From assembly GCF_000340475.1 (NCBI RefSeq), contig NZ_CM001792.1, positions 2,344,611 to 2,408,610 of the forward strand: a stretch of DNA of 64,000 bases, given 5' to 3'. The translations under genes and the position numbers were made by a program. Below the pieces are notes generated by a model. It did not search any database, had not been told where the DNA came from, and was given only the letters and a program-made list of their open reading frames with translations. Shown one piece after another: positions 9,986 to 19,733 of the stretch. Source of the DNA: Oceanobacillus kimchii X50 (GTDB lineage Bacteria > Bacillota > Bacilli > Bacillales > Amphibacillaceae). The number at the start of each line of letters is the position of its first letter. The first letter of the stretch is position 1.

Positions 9986-10145
9986 AACTTCCCTTCAAAA
10001 CATGAGGAAAGGAAGAATTATGGCCTTTCGCTCTTATTGTTCAAGGAATTATTATCCTTGCATCAGGTTAGCACCTTTTCACCGTAGTGATGGTTGCTGG
10101 GCTTCATCGGGGCTGTCCCTCCACCAACTCTGAATAAGAGTATCC
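9986..10145 (-). promoter_or_regulatory. SAM-I (S-box) riboswitch and terminator of metK
   Basis: Read on the minus strand, the S-box core includes GGTGGAGGGACAGCCCCGAT and GAAGCCCAGCAACC. The P1 helix is closed by CTCTTATT (10133-10140) with AATAAGAG (10031-10038). The expression platform is a hairpin of CTTCCTTTC with GAAGGGAAG followed by eight T (9986-10016). SAM binding should favour termination. Confidence 0.96.
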
Positions 10146-10156
10146 GTTCAAGGTTA

Positions 10157-10185
10157 AGATTAACGAAAGGTGAGTTATCTGTCAA
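10157..10185 (-). promoter_or_regulatory. Probable promoter of metK
   Basis: TTGACA (10180-10185, minus strand) is followed after 17 bases by TAATCT (10157-10162), a weak -10 match. The position just upstream of the riboswitch supports it. Confidence 0.5.
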
Positions 10186-10262
10186 CTAATATAGACCCTG
10201 TCACATCGAAAAAAATAATGCATAAAATAAATCTCAATAATAGTATGGACTATTAATTTTAA

Positions 10263-10273
10263 TGTGTTATACT
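10263..10273 (+). promoter_or_regulatory. CcpN-like operator overlapping the pckA -10 element
   Basis: TGTGTTATACT fits the CcpN recognition pattern TRTGHYATAYW as I remember it from B. subtilis, and it contains the likely -10 element TATACT (10268-10273). A weak -35 (TGGACT) lies 16 bases upstream. In B. subtilis CcpN represses pckA during growth on glucose. The site assignment here is by sequence match only. Confidence 0.55.
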
Positions 10274-10353
10274 AATAATCAGATTTAGGTATATAAAGAC
10301 CGTTATGAGTTACAAATTAAAACTACTATCACTAACAATAAGGAGATTATACC

Positions 10354-11937
10354 ATGAAAACCGTTGATAAGTCTTATATGAAAGAACTTCAAACAAACCA
10401 TATCCACCATAATTTATCGGTAGCACAACTTGTTGAAAAAATTCTTTATAGACAAGAAGGAGTACTTACATCTACAGGAGCAATTCGTGCCACTACAGGA
10501 ACATACACTGGTCGATCTCCGGAAGATAAGTTTATAGTGAAAGATAAGGTTTCTGATCTACATGTCAATTGGGGTAAAGTAAATAAACCAATTCAAGAAG
10601 AAGTGTTTAATCAATTATTATCAAAAGTAATCAATTATTTAAATGAAAAACAAGAAATATTTAAATTTCAAGGGTTTGCTGGATCTGATCACACTTATCG
10701 GCTTCCTATTCAGGTTATCAATGAATATGCCTGGCACAATTTATTTTCTAGACAGTTATTCATTACTCCAACAGAAGAGGAATTATCCAAACACCAAGCA
10801 GAATTTACAGTTATTTCAGCTCCCGGATTTAAGGCCGACCCAGCTATTGATGGAACAAATTCAGAAACATTTATATTAATTTCTTTTAAAAAACGAATTG
10901 TACTTATTGGGGGCACCGAATATGCTGGAGAGATTAAAAAGTCAATCTTTTCTGTGATGAATTATTTATTACCACAGCAAGATGTGCTTTCTATGCATTG
11001 TTCTGCTAATGTTGGTCAAGAAGGAGACGTTGCATTATTTTTTGGTTTGTCCGGTACTGGTAAAACAACATTGTCTGCAGACCCTTACCGTAAACTAATT
11101 GGTGATGACGAACATGGTTGGAGTCCTAATGGCGTATTCAATATTGAGGGCGGATGTTATGCAAAATGTATCAATCTCTCGCAAGAAAAGGAGCCACAAA
11201 TTTATAATGCGATCCGATACGGTTCGGTCTTAGAGAACGTAATTTTAGATGATAATAGTAGAGAACCTGATTACGATGATACATCATTAACGGAAAACAC
11301 ACGTGCTGCTTATCCGTTAGAGAATATTGATAACATTATTAACCCTAGTGTTGCAGGACATCCAAATACAATTATTTTCTTAACTGCCGATGCATCTGGC
11401 ACGTTACCTCCAATTAGTAAGCTAACGAAAGAACAAGCGATGTACCATTTTCTAAGCGGATATACAAGCAAGTTAGCAGGAACAGAACGCGGGGTCACAG
11501 AACCAACAGCAACTTTCTCTGCTTGTTTCGGCTCTCCATTCTTACCATTAGCTCCATCTAAATATGCAGAAATGCTTGGTAAGAAAATAGATATGTTTGA
11601 TACAAACGTATTTTTGATTAATACCGGATGGACTGGAGGATCATATGGAGTAGGTGACCGGATAAAACTTTCTTTCACCAGAGCAATGGTCCACTCTGCT
11701 TTAGAAGGAGAATTAAATTCAATAGAAACAATTACCGATGAAATTTTCGGGTTACAGATTCCTGCCCATGTCCCTGGAGTTCCTGATGAATTGTTAGTAC
11801 CTAAACAGACATGGGGTAACAAGGAAGCATACGTGAAAGAAGCACAATCGCTAGCATTAAAATTTCATGAAAACTTTAAGAAATTCACACTAGCTAGTGA
11901 CACAATCAAGCAAGCTGGTCCTTTCTATAAAGGATAA
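10354..11937 (+). CDS. pckA: Phosphoenolpyruvate carboxykinase (ATP)
   Basis: PckA converts oxaloacetate and ATP to phosphoenolpyruvate, ADP and CO2, the first committed step of gluconeogenesis. The kinase-1a loop [11 protein letters not shown] is at residues 231-241, followed by the metal-binding LIGDDEHGW (about 248-256). At 527 residues the length is normal for the ATP-dependent class. AAGGAG precedes the ATG. The upstream CcpN-like box suggests glucose repression. A terminator lies at 12009-12040. Confidence 0.97.
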   Translation: MKTVDKSYMKELQTNHIHHNLSVAQLVEKILYRQEGVLTSTGAIRATTGTYTGRSPEDKFIVKDKVSDLHVNWGKVNKPIQEEVFNQLLSKVINYLNEKQEIFKFQGFAGSDHTYRLPIQVINEYAWHNLFSRQLFITPTEEELSKHQAEFTVISAPGFKADPAIDGTNSETFILISFKKRIVLIGGTEYAGEIKKSIFSVMNYLLPQQDVLSMHCSANVGQEGDVALFFGLSGTGKTTLSADPYRKLIGDDEHGWSPNGVFNIEGGCYAKCINLSQEKEPQIYNAIRYGSVLENVILDDNSREPDYDDTSLTENTRAAYPLENIDNIINPSVAGHPNTIIFLTADASGTLPPISKLTKEQAMYHFLSGYTSKLAGTERGVTEPTATFSACFGSPFLPLAPSKYAEMLGKKIDMFDTNVFLINTGWTGGSYGVGDRIKLSFTRAMVHSALEGELNSIETITDEIFGLQIPAHVPGVPDELLVPKQTWGNKEAYVKEAQSLALKFHENFKKFTLASDTIKQAGPFYKG

Positions 11938-12008
11938 GCTAAAAGTGTTTACTCATCCCATTTAAGGATTTATATAATGAGTGAAATATTTGTTCGATAC
12001 ATGCGAAC

Positions 12009-12040
12009 AAACCAGTCTCCACATGAGGCTGGTTTTTTTT
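12009..12040 (+). terminator. Terminator of pckA
   Basis: ACCAGTCTC pairs with GAGGCTGGT around CACAT and is followed by eight T residues. Confidence 0.85.
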
Positions 12041-12106
12041 GATTCGTTTATCTCCGAAGGCTCTGTCCAGTCGGTGTCGCTTATCTGTGAGAAATGCTTT
12101 TGACAC
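12041..12106 (+). repeat. Intergenic direct repeat, copy 1
   Basis: This 66-base unit starts GATTCGTTTATCTCCGAAGG and ends with GACAC. It recurs at 12184-12250 with two substitutions and one inserted base. An adjacent segment (GCATTTCTCAC at 12111-12121) is the inverse of the GTGAGAAATGC inside the unit, so a hairpin can form. No coding potential is seen. Confidence 0.8.
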
Positions 12107-12183
12107 GGCTAGCATTTCTCACCAGCGACTTCGCAACTTCCCTCCCCTTCCTTCGATAACTCATCATCCTCTATTCTTTCGGT

Positions 12184-12250
12184 GATTCGTTTATCTTCGA
12201 AGGCTCTGTCCAGTTCGGTGTCGCTTATCGGTGAGAAATGCTTTTGACAC
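12184..12250 (+). repeat. Intergenic direct repeat, copy 2
   Basis: This is the second copy of the unit at 12041-12106. The 77 bases between the copies contain the inverted partner of the hairpin arm and a pyrimidine-rich stretch. The pair looks like a duplicated or nested dispersed element rather than part of the pckA terminator or of the ytlA promoter. Confidence 0.8.
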
Positions 12251-12318
12251 ATATTTATATTTGGGCGCATACACTATTTTGATAAATTTTTTCACATTAG
12301 TTGAAGGGAACGGTGGGA

Positions 12319-13305
12319 ATGCGTAAGAAGGGTTTTATAGTTAGTTTTATCGCTGTTCTAATCCTCTTGTCCGCTTGTAATCAAGAAACAACCACAAAAA
12401 TAAAATTAGCAGAAGTAACAAGATCTATATTCTATGCTCCACAATACGTAGCTTTAGAAAAAGGTTTTTTTCAAGAAGAAGGTTTAGAGGTAGATCTACA
12501 AACCACTTGGGGTGGAGATACAACAATGACTGCATTGTTGTCGGATGGGGCTGATATTGCTTTAGTTGGTTCCGAAACATCAATGTATGTATACGCACAA
12601 GATTCAAAGGATTATGCAATAAACTTTGCTCAACTTACACAAACAGATGGAACGTTTCTTGTTGCAAAAGAAGCAGATGAAGATTTCTCTTGGGAAGATA
12701 TAAAGGATAGTACATTTCTTGGCCAACGTGTCGGCGGAATGCCGCAAATGGTAGGAGAATATGTATTAAAAGAGAATGGAATTGATCCTCATGGAGATTT
12801 AAGCTTAGAACAAAATATTGACTTTGCAAATATTGCTGGAGCATTTGCATCTGGAGATTATGATTATGTACAGTTATTTGAACCTACTGCTAGCGTATTT
12901 GAAGCAGAAGGTCAGGGGCACATAGTTGCTTCATTCGGCGAAGAATCTGGAGTTGTACCGTATACCGTATTTATGACCAAACAAAGTTTTATGGAGGAAG
13001 AAGATGATGCGATTGAAGCATTTACTAGAGCAATTTATAAGGCACAACAATGGGTAGATGAACATAGCGCTGAAGAAATAGCAGATGTAGTCGCTCCGTA
13101 TTTTGAAGAAACCGATATTGAAATGTTAGCTTCATCAATCGATCGCTATAAATCACAAGGTTCTTTTGCCACAGATCCAATTCTTGATGAAAAAGAGTGG
13201 AATAATTTACAAGAAATTATGGAAAAATCTGGTGAACTACCAGAAAATGTTCCGTATGAAGATCTTGTGAATACAGATTATGCAGAGCGTGTCATGTCAG
13301 AATAA
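12319..13305 (+). CDS. ytlA: ABC transporter substrate-binding lipoprotein, YtlA-like
   Basis: This is the solute-binding part of a NitT/TauT-family importer. A lipoprotein signal ends in LSAC (Cys20 from the ATG at 12319). The SsuA/ThiY-like core begins FYAPQYVALEKGFF. AAGGG ten bases before that ATG makes it preferable to the in-frame TTG at 12301. The permease and ATPase genes follow. The family carries sulfonates, nitrate or thiamine-precursor pyrimidines; nothing in the sequence fixes the ligand, and no TPP riboswitch is visible upstream. Confidence 0.85.
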   Translation: MRKKGFIVSFIAVLILLSACNQETTTKIKLAEVTRSIFYAPQYVALEKGFFQEEGLEVDLQTTWGGDTTMTALLSDGADIALVGSETSMYVYAQDSKDYAINFAQLTQTDGTFLVAKEADEDFSWEDIKDSTFLGQRVGGMPQMVGEYVLKENGIDPHGDLSLEQNIDFANIAGAFASGDYDYVQLFEPTASVFEAEGQGHIVASFGEESGVVPYTVFMTKQSFMEEEDDAIEAFTRAIYKAQQWVDEHSAEEIADVVAPYFEETDIEMLASSIDRYKSQGSFATDPILDEKEWNNLQEIMEKSGELPENVPYEDLVNTDYAERVMSE

Positions 13306-13320
13306 AGAGGAGGAACTATC

Positions 13321-14118
13321 TTGTCATTTCTGACACTTGAGCATGTAACCCATTATTATTTTTCAAAAGAATCGTATGTAAAGGCATTAGATAATATCTC
13401 TTTTACTATGAAAGAAGGAGAATTTGTATCGTTATTAGGTCCTAGTGGTTGTGGAAAATCAACACTGTTATCCATTATTGCAGGCATTATACCTCAGACA
13501 CAAGGCCAGGTACGCTTGCAGCAAGAAGAATTAATAAAACAAAACCAAGCGATTGGTTATATGCTTCAACAAGATTATCTTTTTCCTTGGAAAACAATAA
13601 TTGAAAATGTACTAATCGGACCAAAGATTCACAATAATATAACAGATGAAATAAAACAATATGCAAGCACATTACTAAGTGAAGTAGGACTTAAGGATAT
13701 TGAATCAAAGTACCCTTCTGAATTATCTGGTGGAATGAGGCAACGTGTAGCTTTGGTTCGGACCTTGATTAATGATCCAAAAATCTTATTATTAGATGAA
13801 CCTTTCTCAGCTTTAGATTATCAAACCAAATTAAAACTAGAAGATCTTGTTTCCAACTTGCTAAAAACCTATAAGAAAACTGCAGTACTCGTTACACATG
13901 ATATTGGAGAAGCAATCGCAATGAGTGACAGAATCATCTTATTAGATTCCCATCCTGGTTCCATCGCTAAAATATATGATGTTCCATTAGAACTTAGGGA
14001 TGAAACTCCTTTTAACGTAAGAAAACATCCAAAATACCAATTACTTTTCGATAAAGTTTGGGAGCAACTAGAACAAAAAGATGATTCTTCAACAATAAGG
14101 GATGATAATCATGAATGA
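13321..14118 (+). CDS. ytlC: ABC transporter ATP-binding protein, YtlC-like
   Basis: The 265-residue ATPase shows all expected motifs in order: Walker [11 protein letters not shown]-loop, signature LSGGMRQR, Walker [13 protein letters not shown] and the switch His in VTHDIGEA. It energises import with the neighbouring YtlA and YtlD. Translation starts with TTG, seven bases after GAGGAGG. Its 3' end overlaps the permease gene, indicating coupled translation. Confidence 0.9.
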   Translation: MSFLTLEHVTHYYFSKESYVKALDNISFTMKEGEFVSLLGPSGCGKSTLLSIIAGIIPQTQGQVRLQQEELIKQNQAIGYMLQQDYLFPWKTIIENVLIGPKIHNNITDEIKQYASTLLSEVGLKDIESKYPSELSGGMRQRVALVRTLINDPKILLLDEPFSALDYQTKLKLEDLVSNLLKTYKKTAVLVTHDIGEAIAMSDRIILLDSHPGSIAKIYDVPLELRDETPFNVRKHPKYQLLFDKVWEQLEQKDDSSTIRDDNHE

Positions 14119-14911
14119 TAAACAACTGTTTTTTAATTACCAACGAGGCTTAAAACGGGAGAGTAAAATCGTATTGACTTGGCAACTATCCATTCTCATT
14201 ATTTTTATTAGTTTATGGGAAGTTTCAAGCCGATTGTACTGGATAGATCCTTTATTATTTAGTTCCCCTAGTAGAGTTTTTCAATTAATTATTCAACGAT
14301 TCGCTAATGGTTCACTATTATCTCATATTCAAGTTACCCTGTTAGAAACAATCTTAGGATTTCTAATTGGAACCATAGGAGGAATAGTAATCGCAACCTT
14401 ATTATGGGCTTCTAGACGCTTTGCAAGAATAATGGATCCTTATCTTGTTATCATGAATGCAATGCCAAAGGTTGCGTTAGGCCCAATTCTCATTGTTGCA
14501 TTAGGTCCTGGTTACCTTTCCATTATTGCCATGGGATTCATTATTTCCGTTATCGTTACAACACTAGTAGTGTATTCTGCTTTTAATGAGGTCGATCCGA
14601 ATTATCAAAAAGTAATGCTTAGTTTTGGAGCAACCAGGTGGCAATGCTTTAAAGAAGCTATTTTTCCTTCTGCATTACCCGCAATTATCTCAACGCTTAA
14701 AGTAAATGTTGGATTGTCTTGGGTAGGTGTGATTGTAGGGGAATACCTTGTTTCAAAACAAGGGTTAGGTTACCTCATCATCTATGGTTTCCAAGTGTTT
14801 GATTTTACTCTAGTGATGTCTAGCTTAGTAATTATCGCTATACTTGCGACGATTATGTATAAATTTGTAGAAAAAATTGAACAGTTACTCATACGAAATA
14901 GAAGCGTGTAA
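14111..14911 (+). CDS. ytlD: ABC transporter permease, YtlD-like
   Basis: This membrane permease has about six hydrophobic segments and the binding-protein-dependent transport (EAA) loop, seen as [19 protein letters not shown]. The ATG at 14111 is favoured because AAGGG ends nine bases before it; an alternative ATG lies at 14102. It overlaps the ATPase gene by eight bases. With ytlA and ytlC it forms a complete importer of the NitT/TauT class. Confidence 0.88.
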   Translation: MNDKQLFFNYQRGLKRESKIVLTWQLSILIIFISLWEVSSRLYWIDPLLFSSPSRVFQLIIQRFANGSLLSHIQVTLLETILGFLIGTIGGIVIATLLWASRRFARIMDPYLVIMNAMPKVALGPILIVALGPGYLSIIAMGFIISVIVTTLVVYSAFNEVDPNYQKVMLSFGATRWQCFKEAIFPSALPAIISTLKVNVGLSWVGVIVGEYLVSKQGLGYLIIYGFQVFDFTLVMSSLVIIAILATIMYKFVEKIEQLLIRNRSV

Positions 14912-14936
14912 GCCATTATGACTTACACGCTTCTAT
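14898..14936. terminator. Bidirectional terminator between ytlD and ytkD
   Basis: Perfect 15-base arms (core GCGTGTAAG/CTTACACGC) enclose a nine-base loop between convergent genes. The left arm includes the end of ytlD. Confidence 0.85.
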
Positions 14937-15416
14937 TTATAAAAAGATTGATTTTATCCGCCTCATACAAGTATGAAGTACATCGTCTTTCATAATAAAA
15001 CTATATCCCTTTCGTTTACGTACATTCTTTGGTATTACTGATAATAAAACTGGACCTTTCGTTTCATAATAAGTCTCCTGTTCAGTTAGCTTATGAATAA
15101 TAGCAAAATATACATTTTTTATCACTGTATCATTTCTTCCATCCACTTTATATTGGCCAATATAATGTAGTGTTCCTACAGAACCGCCAGTTTCTTCCAT
15201 AACTTCTCGAACCGCCGCTTGTTCTGCTGTTTCTCCAGGCTCTACCTTTCCACCAGGAAATTCAATCCCTCGTTCCTTATGTGCGGTTAGTAACCACTTA
15301 TCTTTATAACGACAGATAACCCATACGTGCTTTGGCTCTCTCGAAAATGGATGATCCAAAAATGATAATTGTACTGTATTATTATAGAAATCCTTAAATC
15401 TATTCAAATCTTCCAC
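14937..15416 (-). CDS. ytkD: NUDIX hydrolase YtkD
   Basis: The Nudix box is intact: [18 protein letters not shown] continuing into MEETGG, with the metal-binding REVMEE. B. subtilis YtkD hydrolyses nucleoside triphosphates, including oxidised purine nucleotides, and this protein (159 residues) has the same length and N-terminal [13 protein letters not shown]. The likely start is GTG at 15416, with only a weak ribosome-binding site. The gene for the unknown exported protein lies 20 bases upstream, so the two may be cotranscribed. Confidence 0.88.
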   Translation of the reverse strand: MEDLNRFKDFYNNTVQLSFLDHPFSREPKHVWVICRYKDKWLLTAHKERGIEFPGGKVEPGETAEQAAVREVMEETGGSVGTLHYIGQYKVDGRNDTVIKNVYFAIIHKLTEQETYYETKGPVLLSVIPKNVRKRKGYSFIMKDDVLHTCMRRIKSIFL

Positions 15417-15435
15417 TACTTTCTTTGATTGAAAA

Positions 15436-15963
15436 TTACTGATATGTTACCTTAGAAATTTTCCAATCATGTTGAAACGTGAAATCCACTACCAATGTAT
15501 ATTCTCCCACCATTTCATTATAATTTCGTTGAGTTAATTGGATAGTATTTTCATCTTTTTTAATCATATCATAATCGTTTTCCTCTTGAAACCAAGATGG
15601 TGCATCCATGGGAATAATGTACATACCGTCTTGCTTTTCTTCAAAGTAATACGATACAAATTCTGAAGCCAATGTTTCTGTGGTATATTGTTCAAATGCG
15701 TGAATAAGTTCATCTTTCGTTTGATAAGCTTGTACTTTATAATTGCTGTCGACTTCTTGTATTAACGTATCCATAAAACCATTCATTTTTTCTGTTATAG
15801 TAGAATGATCGAATATTGATGATTCTTTCTCTAATTGAACAGAATTACTATTACTATGATTTTCAGCATTAACTACTTCTTCATGATTAAATGCGGAGAG
15901 TATAATTATACCTAAAAATGCAACTACACTAATTGGTAATATATAATACGTTTTTTTGTTCAT
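15436..15963 (-). CDS. Unknown exported or membrane-anchored protein
   Basis: The 175-residue product has a hydrophobic N-terminal segment (about residues 7-24) acting as signal or anchor, then a soluble domain ending in a beta-rich part ([19 protein letters not shown]) of the kind seen in NTF2-like folds. No lipobox and no family I can name. GGAGGAG lies ten bases upstream of the ATG. Its stop codon lies close to the start of ytkD. Confidence 0.65.
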   Translation of the reverse strand: MNKKTYYILPISVVAFLGIIILSAFNHEEVVNAENHSNSNSVQLEKESSIFDHSTITEKMNGFMDTLIQEVDSNYKVQAYQTKDELIHAFEQYTTETLASEFVSYYFEEKQDGMYIIPMDAPSWFQEENDYDMIKKDENTIQLTQRNYNEMVGEYTLVVDFTFQHDWKISKVTYQ

Positions 15964-16047
15964 TTTTTAAATACTCCTCCCATAAGTTAAGTATAAGCAC
16001 TTAGTAGTCTATACCTTTCTTTCAGATAAGTTAAACCTACAGATTGT

Positions 16048-16085
16048 TTTTACTGTAGCCCAACTATACGTGGACTACAGTAAAA
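16048..16085 (+). other. Hairpin with a plus-strand T run
   Basis: TTTTACTGTAG and CTACAGTAAAA pair around a 16-base loop, and the plus strand continues with a T run. Both neighbouring genes are on the minus strand, so as a terminator this would face the wrong way. It may stop antisense transcription or be a cis element of the downstream gene. Confidence 0.4.
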
Positions 16086-16111
16086 TTTTTTTCTACAAAG
16101 TTTTTTGCACA

Positions 16112-16432
16112 TTATAAATGTTTATCTGATAATATTCCCATAGATTGAATATGATTCTTGGTTTTTTCATCACCTAGATCGTATAAAATTTGAAAAGTTT
16201 CTGTCATTGTATCGTCGTATATATCATTTGCTTCATCGTTGTGATATGGCATAAAGGGAATATGCGCTCGTTTAAAAGAATCAAAACTTGATTCATGCAT
16301 ATCTTCAAACTTCGATCGTAGTAATGTAATCTCATCTTCTGTTGCATAAATAACAAAATCATCATTATTTTGATAACGAACTTGAGATATTTCACCTTCA
16401 CCCACACTTATAAAGTATTTTTGTTTATCCAA
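16112..16432 (-). CDS. Small acidic cytosolic protein, unknown
   Basis: The product of about 106 residues is acidic, soluble and has no signal peptide or membrane segment. A start at TTG 16432 is preferred because GGAGG lies eight bases upstream; a GTG at 16441 overlaps that ribosome-binding site. I do not recognise a conserved function. It sits between the menE terminator and an unknown exported-protein gene. Confidence 0.55.
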   Translation of the reverse strand: MDKQKYFISVGEGEISQVRYQNNDDFVIYATEDEITLLRSKFEDMHESSFDSFKRAHIPFMPYHNDEANDIYDDTMTETFQILYDLGDEKTKNHIQSMGILSDKHL

Positions 16433-16487
16433 CTCTAACACCTCCTAGTATATAATCTGTGTCTTTTTTGTTTATTCATCCAAATAA

Positions 16488-16521
16488 AAAAGAGTATCTT
16501 ACTTATTTAAAGTAAATACTC
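16488..16521 (-). terminator. Terminator of the men operon
   Basis: On the minus strand GAGTATTTACTT pairs with AAGTAAGATACTC and is followed by a T run. It lies directly downstream of menE, so the operon ends here without a menC gene. Confidence 0.8.
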
Positions 16522-16557
16522 TCTCACCACTATATATTTCCTAACATTGTCTGGAAC

Positions 16558-18000
16558 TTATTTTCCTAATCTATGGCGTACAAGCTTATTGGTAGCATTT
16601 CTAGGAAGTTCATTAATTACATGAATTTCTTTCGGATGTTTATACTTTGCTAAATACTTCTCTAGATGTGTATTAATCACTTTCATATCTATGGGTTTAC
16701 TACATACAATAAATGCAGCAGGAACCATTCCCCATTCTTCATTCGGAATACCCTTAACCCCTGCTTCTTCAATTCCGTCAATTTGTACTAACACATTTTC
16801 TATTTCAGAAGGATAGATATTTTCTCCACCAGAAATAATTAAATCATTTCGCCGATCAACCACATATAAATAACCTTGTTCATCCAAATATCCCATATCT
16901 CCAGTGTGCAGCCAATTATTTTCAAATACTTCCTTATTCGTCTCTGTTCGTTTATAGTATCCCTTTGTAACCATTGGACCTTTTACCATAATTTCTCCAA
17001 TTTGATTTGGTTCGTTTTTATTGTGATCAATTTTAAGCTGAGCGGGAAAAAGTGGTTTGCCCGAAGAACCAATCTTATTTAATGCTTCTTCGGGAGTCAA
17101 TGTAACGATTTGTGACGATGTTTCTGTCATACCATAGGACTGAAAAACTGGTATGTTTCTTTTCTTTGCTTCTTCTAATAATGACTTAGGAGCTGGACCA
17201 CCGCCTAGAAGCATACAACGAAAACAATTCGGATAATGATTGTTTCCGAGTCGCTTAACTAAGTGTTGCACCATTACAGTAACAACGGACACAATCGTAA
17301 CATTGCGATTCATTATGGCATCATGAACCTTTTCTACATCGAACTTTTCTAGTACATAGATTGGCATTCCATAAATCACACTCTTTAACATGGTGGACAA
17401 ACCACTTACATGAAATAGAGGCAAGGGTATTAACCATTTATCATTCTCATGCAGTCCTAAATTTAGTACAGAACTAGTTGCACTCCACCAATGATTGCCA
17501 TAAGTTTGCTGAACAGCTTTGGGGAATCCAGTAGTACCAGATGTATACATCATTGTAAATATATCATCTAAACAAATTTCTTCGTTTAAGGTTATACCAA
17601 TTTGTTTTTCCGATACAGATTCTAAATCTCTATAATTAATTTGTTGAATTGCAAATTCTTTGGACTTGAAAGAACCGGAACTAATAATCATCTTAGCATC
17701 AGAATCAAGTAGCTGTTGATTTAGTTCGTTCAATGTCAGCTTAGTATTTAACAAAACGACTACTGTACCCAAGTAACTACATGCATAAACAGCTTGAATC
17801 ATTTCGACACTATTCGTAGAAAGAATAGCAATGTGATCACCTTTTTGTAAGCCAAGTTTTGCTAACTTTTTCGCATAGGATTGACTTCGATGAAATAATT
17901 CAAGGTACGTAATAGAACTCCCATCCTCAAACTCAATCGCCTTTTTATTTGGGGATAGATCTGCTCGTTTTGTTAACCAATGTGGAGTTGTTTCACTCAT
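16558..18000 (-). CDS. menE: o-Succinylbenzoate-CoA ligase
   Basis: MenE activates o-succinylbenzoate with ATP and CoA in menaquinone synthesis. The ANL-family motifs are all present: YTSGTTGFPKA, the hinge HTGDMGYLDEQGYLY, GGENIYPSEIE and a C-terminal catalytic Lys in NATNKLVRH. The ATG at 18000 has GGAGAG seven bases upstream and gives 480 residues; an in-frame extension to 18024 is unlikely. It is the last gene of the men operon here and follows a hairpin after menB. Confidence 0.94.
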   Translation of the reverse strand: MSETTPHWLTKRADLSPNKKAIEFEDGSSITYLELFHRSQSYAKKLAKLGLQKGDHIAILSTNSVEMIQAVYACSYLGTVVVLLNTKLTLNELNQQLLDSDAKMIISSGSFKSKEFAIQQINYRDLESVSEKQIGITLNEEICLDDIFTMMYTSGTTGFPKAVQQTYGNHWWSATSSVLNLGLHENDKWLIPLPLFHVSGLSTMLKSVIYGMPIYVLEKFDVEKVHDAIMNRNVTIVSVVTVMVQHLVKRLGNNHYPNCFRCMLLGGGPAPKSLLEEAKKRNIPVFQSYGMTETSSQIVTLTPEEALNKIGSSGKPLFPAQLKIDHNKNEPNQIGEIMVKGPMVTKGYYKRTETNKEVFENNWLHTGDMGYLDEQGYLYVVDRRNDLIISGGENIYPSEIENVLVQIDGIEEAGVKGIPNEEWGMVPAAFIVCSKPIDMKVINTHLEKYLAKYKHPKEIHVINELPRNATNKLVRHRLGK

Positions 18001-18033
18001 AACATTCTCTCCAATCTTGTACACTATACGATA

Positions 18034-18067
18034 AAGAAACCTTTGCTCACAAGGAACAAAGGTTCTT
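18034..18067 (-). terminator. Hairpin between menB and menE
   Basis: On the minus strand CAAAGG-containing arms (AAGAACCTTTG with CAAAGGTTTCTT) form a stem followed by a short T run. This could be a partial terminator that lowers menE expression relative to menB, or an mRNA-stabilising element. Confidence 0.45.
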
Positions 18068-18084
18068 CTAGATACTATTACCTC

Positions 18085-18903
18085 TTAAGGGAAACGAGGG
18101 AATTGTTTAAAGTTAGGTTTTCTTTTTTCTTTAAACGCATCGCGCCCCTCTTTAGCTTCATCCGTTGTATAATACAATAATGTAGCGTCTCCTCCTAGTT
18201 GCTGCAGTCCAGCTAGGCCATCTGTATCCGCATTAAATGAAGCTTTTAAGAAACGTAAGGCTGTTGGAGATTTTTCTAGAATTTCCTCACACCATTGGAT
18301 AGTTTCTTCCTCAAGTTTTTCTAGTGGAACAACCGTATTTACAAGCCCCATTTCATAAGCTTCTTCAGCATTATATTGACGACATAAGTACCAGATTTCA
18401 CGTGCGCGTTTATGACCAACTAGACGTGCTAAATAACCTGCTCCATATCCCGCATCGAAACTACCCACTTTTGGACCAGTTTGGCCAAAAATAGCATTGT
18501 CTGCAGCAATTGTTAAGTCACAAACTACATGTAGTACATGCCCTCCGCCAATAGCGTAACCAGATACCATTGCAATTACAGGTTTTGGTATAGTACGAAT
18601 TAGTCTTTGTAAATCTAAAACATTCAATCGCGGAATCTCGTCCGTACCAACATAACCTCCATGTCCACGTACAGATTGATCTCCACCTGAACAGAAAGCT
18701 TTTTCACCTTCACCAGCTAATACAATAACACCGATAGTAGAATCATCACGCGCATCAATAAATGCATCAATCATCTCTTTTACCGTTAATGGTGTAAATG
18801 CATTTCGTTTTTCAGGACGATTAATGGTTACTTTTGCAATACCATTATATTTTTCATAAATTATTTCTTCATAGCTATTTACTTTTTGCCATTCTACAGA
18901 CAT
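18085..18903 (-). CDS. menB: 1,4-Dihydroxy-2-naphthoyl-CoA synthase
   Basis: MenB closes the second ring of the naphthoquinone from o-succinylbenzoyl-CoA. It is a crotonase-fold protein with the oxyanion and CoA-binding segments [10 protein letters not shown] and GYAIGGGH. The protein is 272 residues from the ATG at 18903, which has AAAGGAG upstream; the longer frame to 18927 has no such signal. It follows menH by 26 bases in the operon. Confidence 0.95.
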   Translation of the reverse strand: MSVEWQKVNSYEEIIYEKYNGIAKVTINRPEKRNAFTPLTVKEMIDAFIDARDDSTIGVIVLAGEGEKAFCSGGDQSVRGHGGYVGTDEIPRLNVLDLQRLIRTIPKPVIAMVSGYAIGGGHVLHVVCDLTIAADNAIFGQTGPKVGSFDAGYGAGYLARLVGHKRAREIWYLCRQYNAEEAYEMGLVNTVVPLEKLEEETIQWCEEILEKSPTALRFLKASFNADTDGLAGLQQLGGDATLLYYTTDEAKEGRDAFKEKRKPNFKQFPRFP

Positions 18904-18929
18904 ATATATGCTCCTTTCAAGCAACAAAA

Positions 18930-19733
18930 TTATGTAGCAATTGGGTTTCTATTTAGAAACTCTTCTACTATTTTACCAAAGATTTGTGGATTTTCCACAT
19001 GAACTGCATGACCAACATTTTTACATACTGTTAACTCCGCATTTGGAAGTTTTTCTCTCATTTTATTATTAATTTTTACAAATTTAGAATCTTTTTCTCC
19101 TACTACTAACAATACCCTCATAATCATTTGTTCTAAATCGTTCCAAAATGAAGGTTGTGCCCCTGTCCCCATAGAATGAAGTGAATGTACTAACCCTTCT
19201 CGTTGATGAGAAAGACGTTCATTTCTAATTTGTTGCTGCTTTTCTTCAGAAAGTTCCTTTTGTGATAAAAATAAGGGAATATCTTGCCAATAATTAACAA
19301 ATTCTTCTATACCATTTTGTAATATATAGTTTGCCAAATTCTTATCATTTTGCTGTCGCTGGCTTTGCTCTAATTCAGAGGATAAACCAGGGGAAGCACT
19401 TTCTAAAATTAATGATTGTACCATATGAGGAAATTCATTAGCAAAATGAATTGCAGTACGTCCTCCCATAGAATAGCCGACTAAGTGGAATTTCATTATA
19501 TTCATTTTATTTAGCTGTTTTCTAAGTTGCTTACAACATGCCTTCATCGAGGTCAGAGAATACCCCTTCGAACAACCATGCCCTGGAAGATCAAATAAAA
19601 TTAATTGATAGTCGCTTAAAAAAGTCTTTAATGATCCCCAAGTATGACGTGTTCCTGTAAACCCATGTAACATCACAATCGGTTCACCATCTCCAACTAT
19701 TTCATAGTACAATTCATTATCTTCCAAACTCAT
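18930..19733 (-). CDS. menH: SHCHC synthase, alpha/beta hydrolase MenH (YtxM)
   Basis: MenH removes pyruvate from the MenD product to give SHCHC. The alpha/beta-hydrolase features are seen: [10 protein letters not shown] (oxyanion loop), nucleophile elbow GYSMGG, acidic residue in VGEKDSKF and catalytic His in NVGHAVH. Length 267 residues. The ATG follows the menD stop codon without a gap (TAG then ATG), and its ribosome-binding site AAAGGATGG lies within menD, indicating translational coupling. Confidence 0.93.
   Translation of the reverse strand: MSLEDNELYYEIVGDGEPIVMLHGFTGTRHTWGSLKTFLSDYQLILFDLPGHGCSKGYSLTSMKACCKQLRKQLNKMNIMKFHLVGYSMGGRTAIHFANEFPHMVQSLILESASPGLSSELEQSQRQQNDKNLANYILQNGIEEFVNYWQDIPLFLSQKELSEEKQQQIRNERLSHQREGLVHSLHSMGTGAQPSFWNDLEQMIMRVLLVVGEKDSKFVKINNKMREKLPNAELTVCKNVGHAVHVENPQIFGKIVEEFLNRNPIAT

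Noticed and set aside
9675..10133. Plus-strand reading frame of 152 codons across the metK start
   Set aside because: It runs antisense to metK and through the SAM riboswitch, which explains the sequence. No ribosome-binding site or protein-like composition.
11310..11822. Long antisense reading frame (170 codons) within pckA
   Set aside because: It is a shadow of the pckA coding frame with no start signals of its own.
12251..12318. TPP riboswitch upstream of ytlA
   Set aside because: Searched for because ThiY-like transporters often have one. No THI-box core (CTGAGA with ACCTGA) was seen, so a thiamine-precursor role is not claimed.
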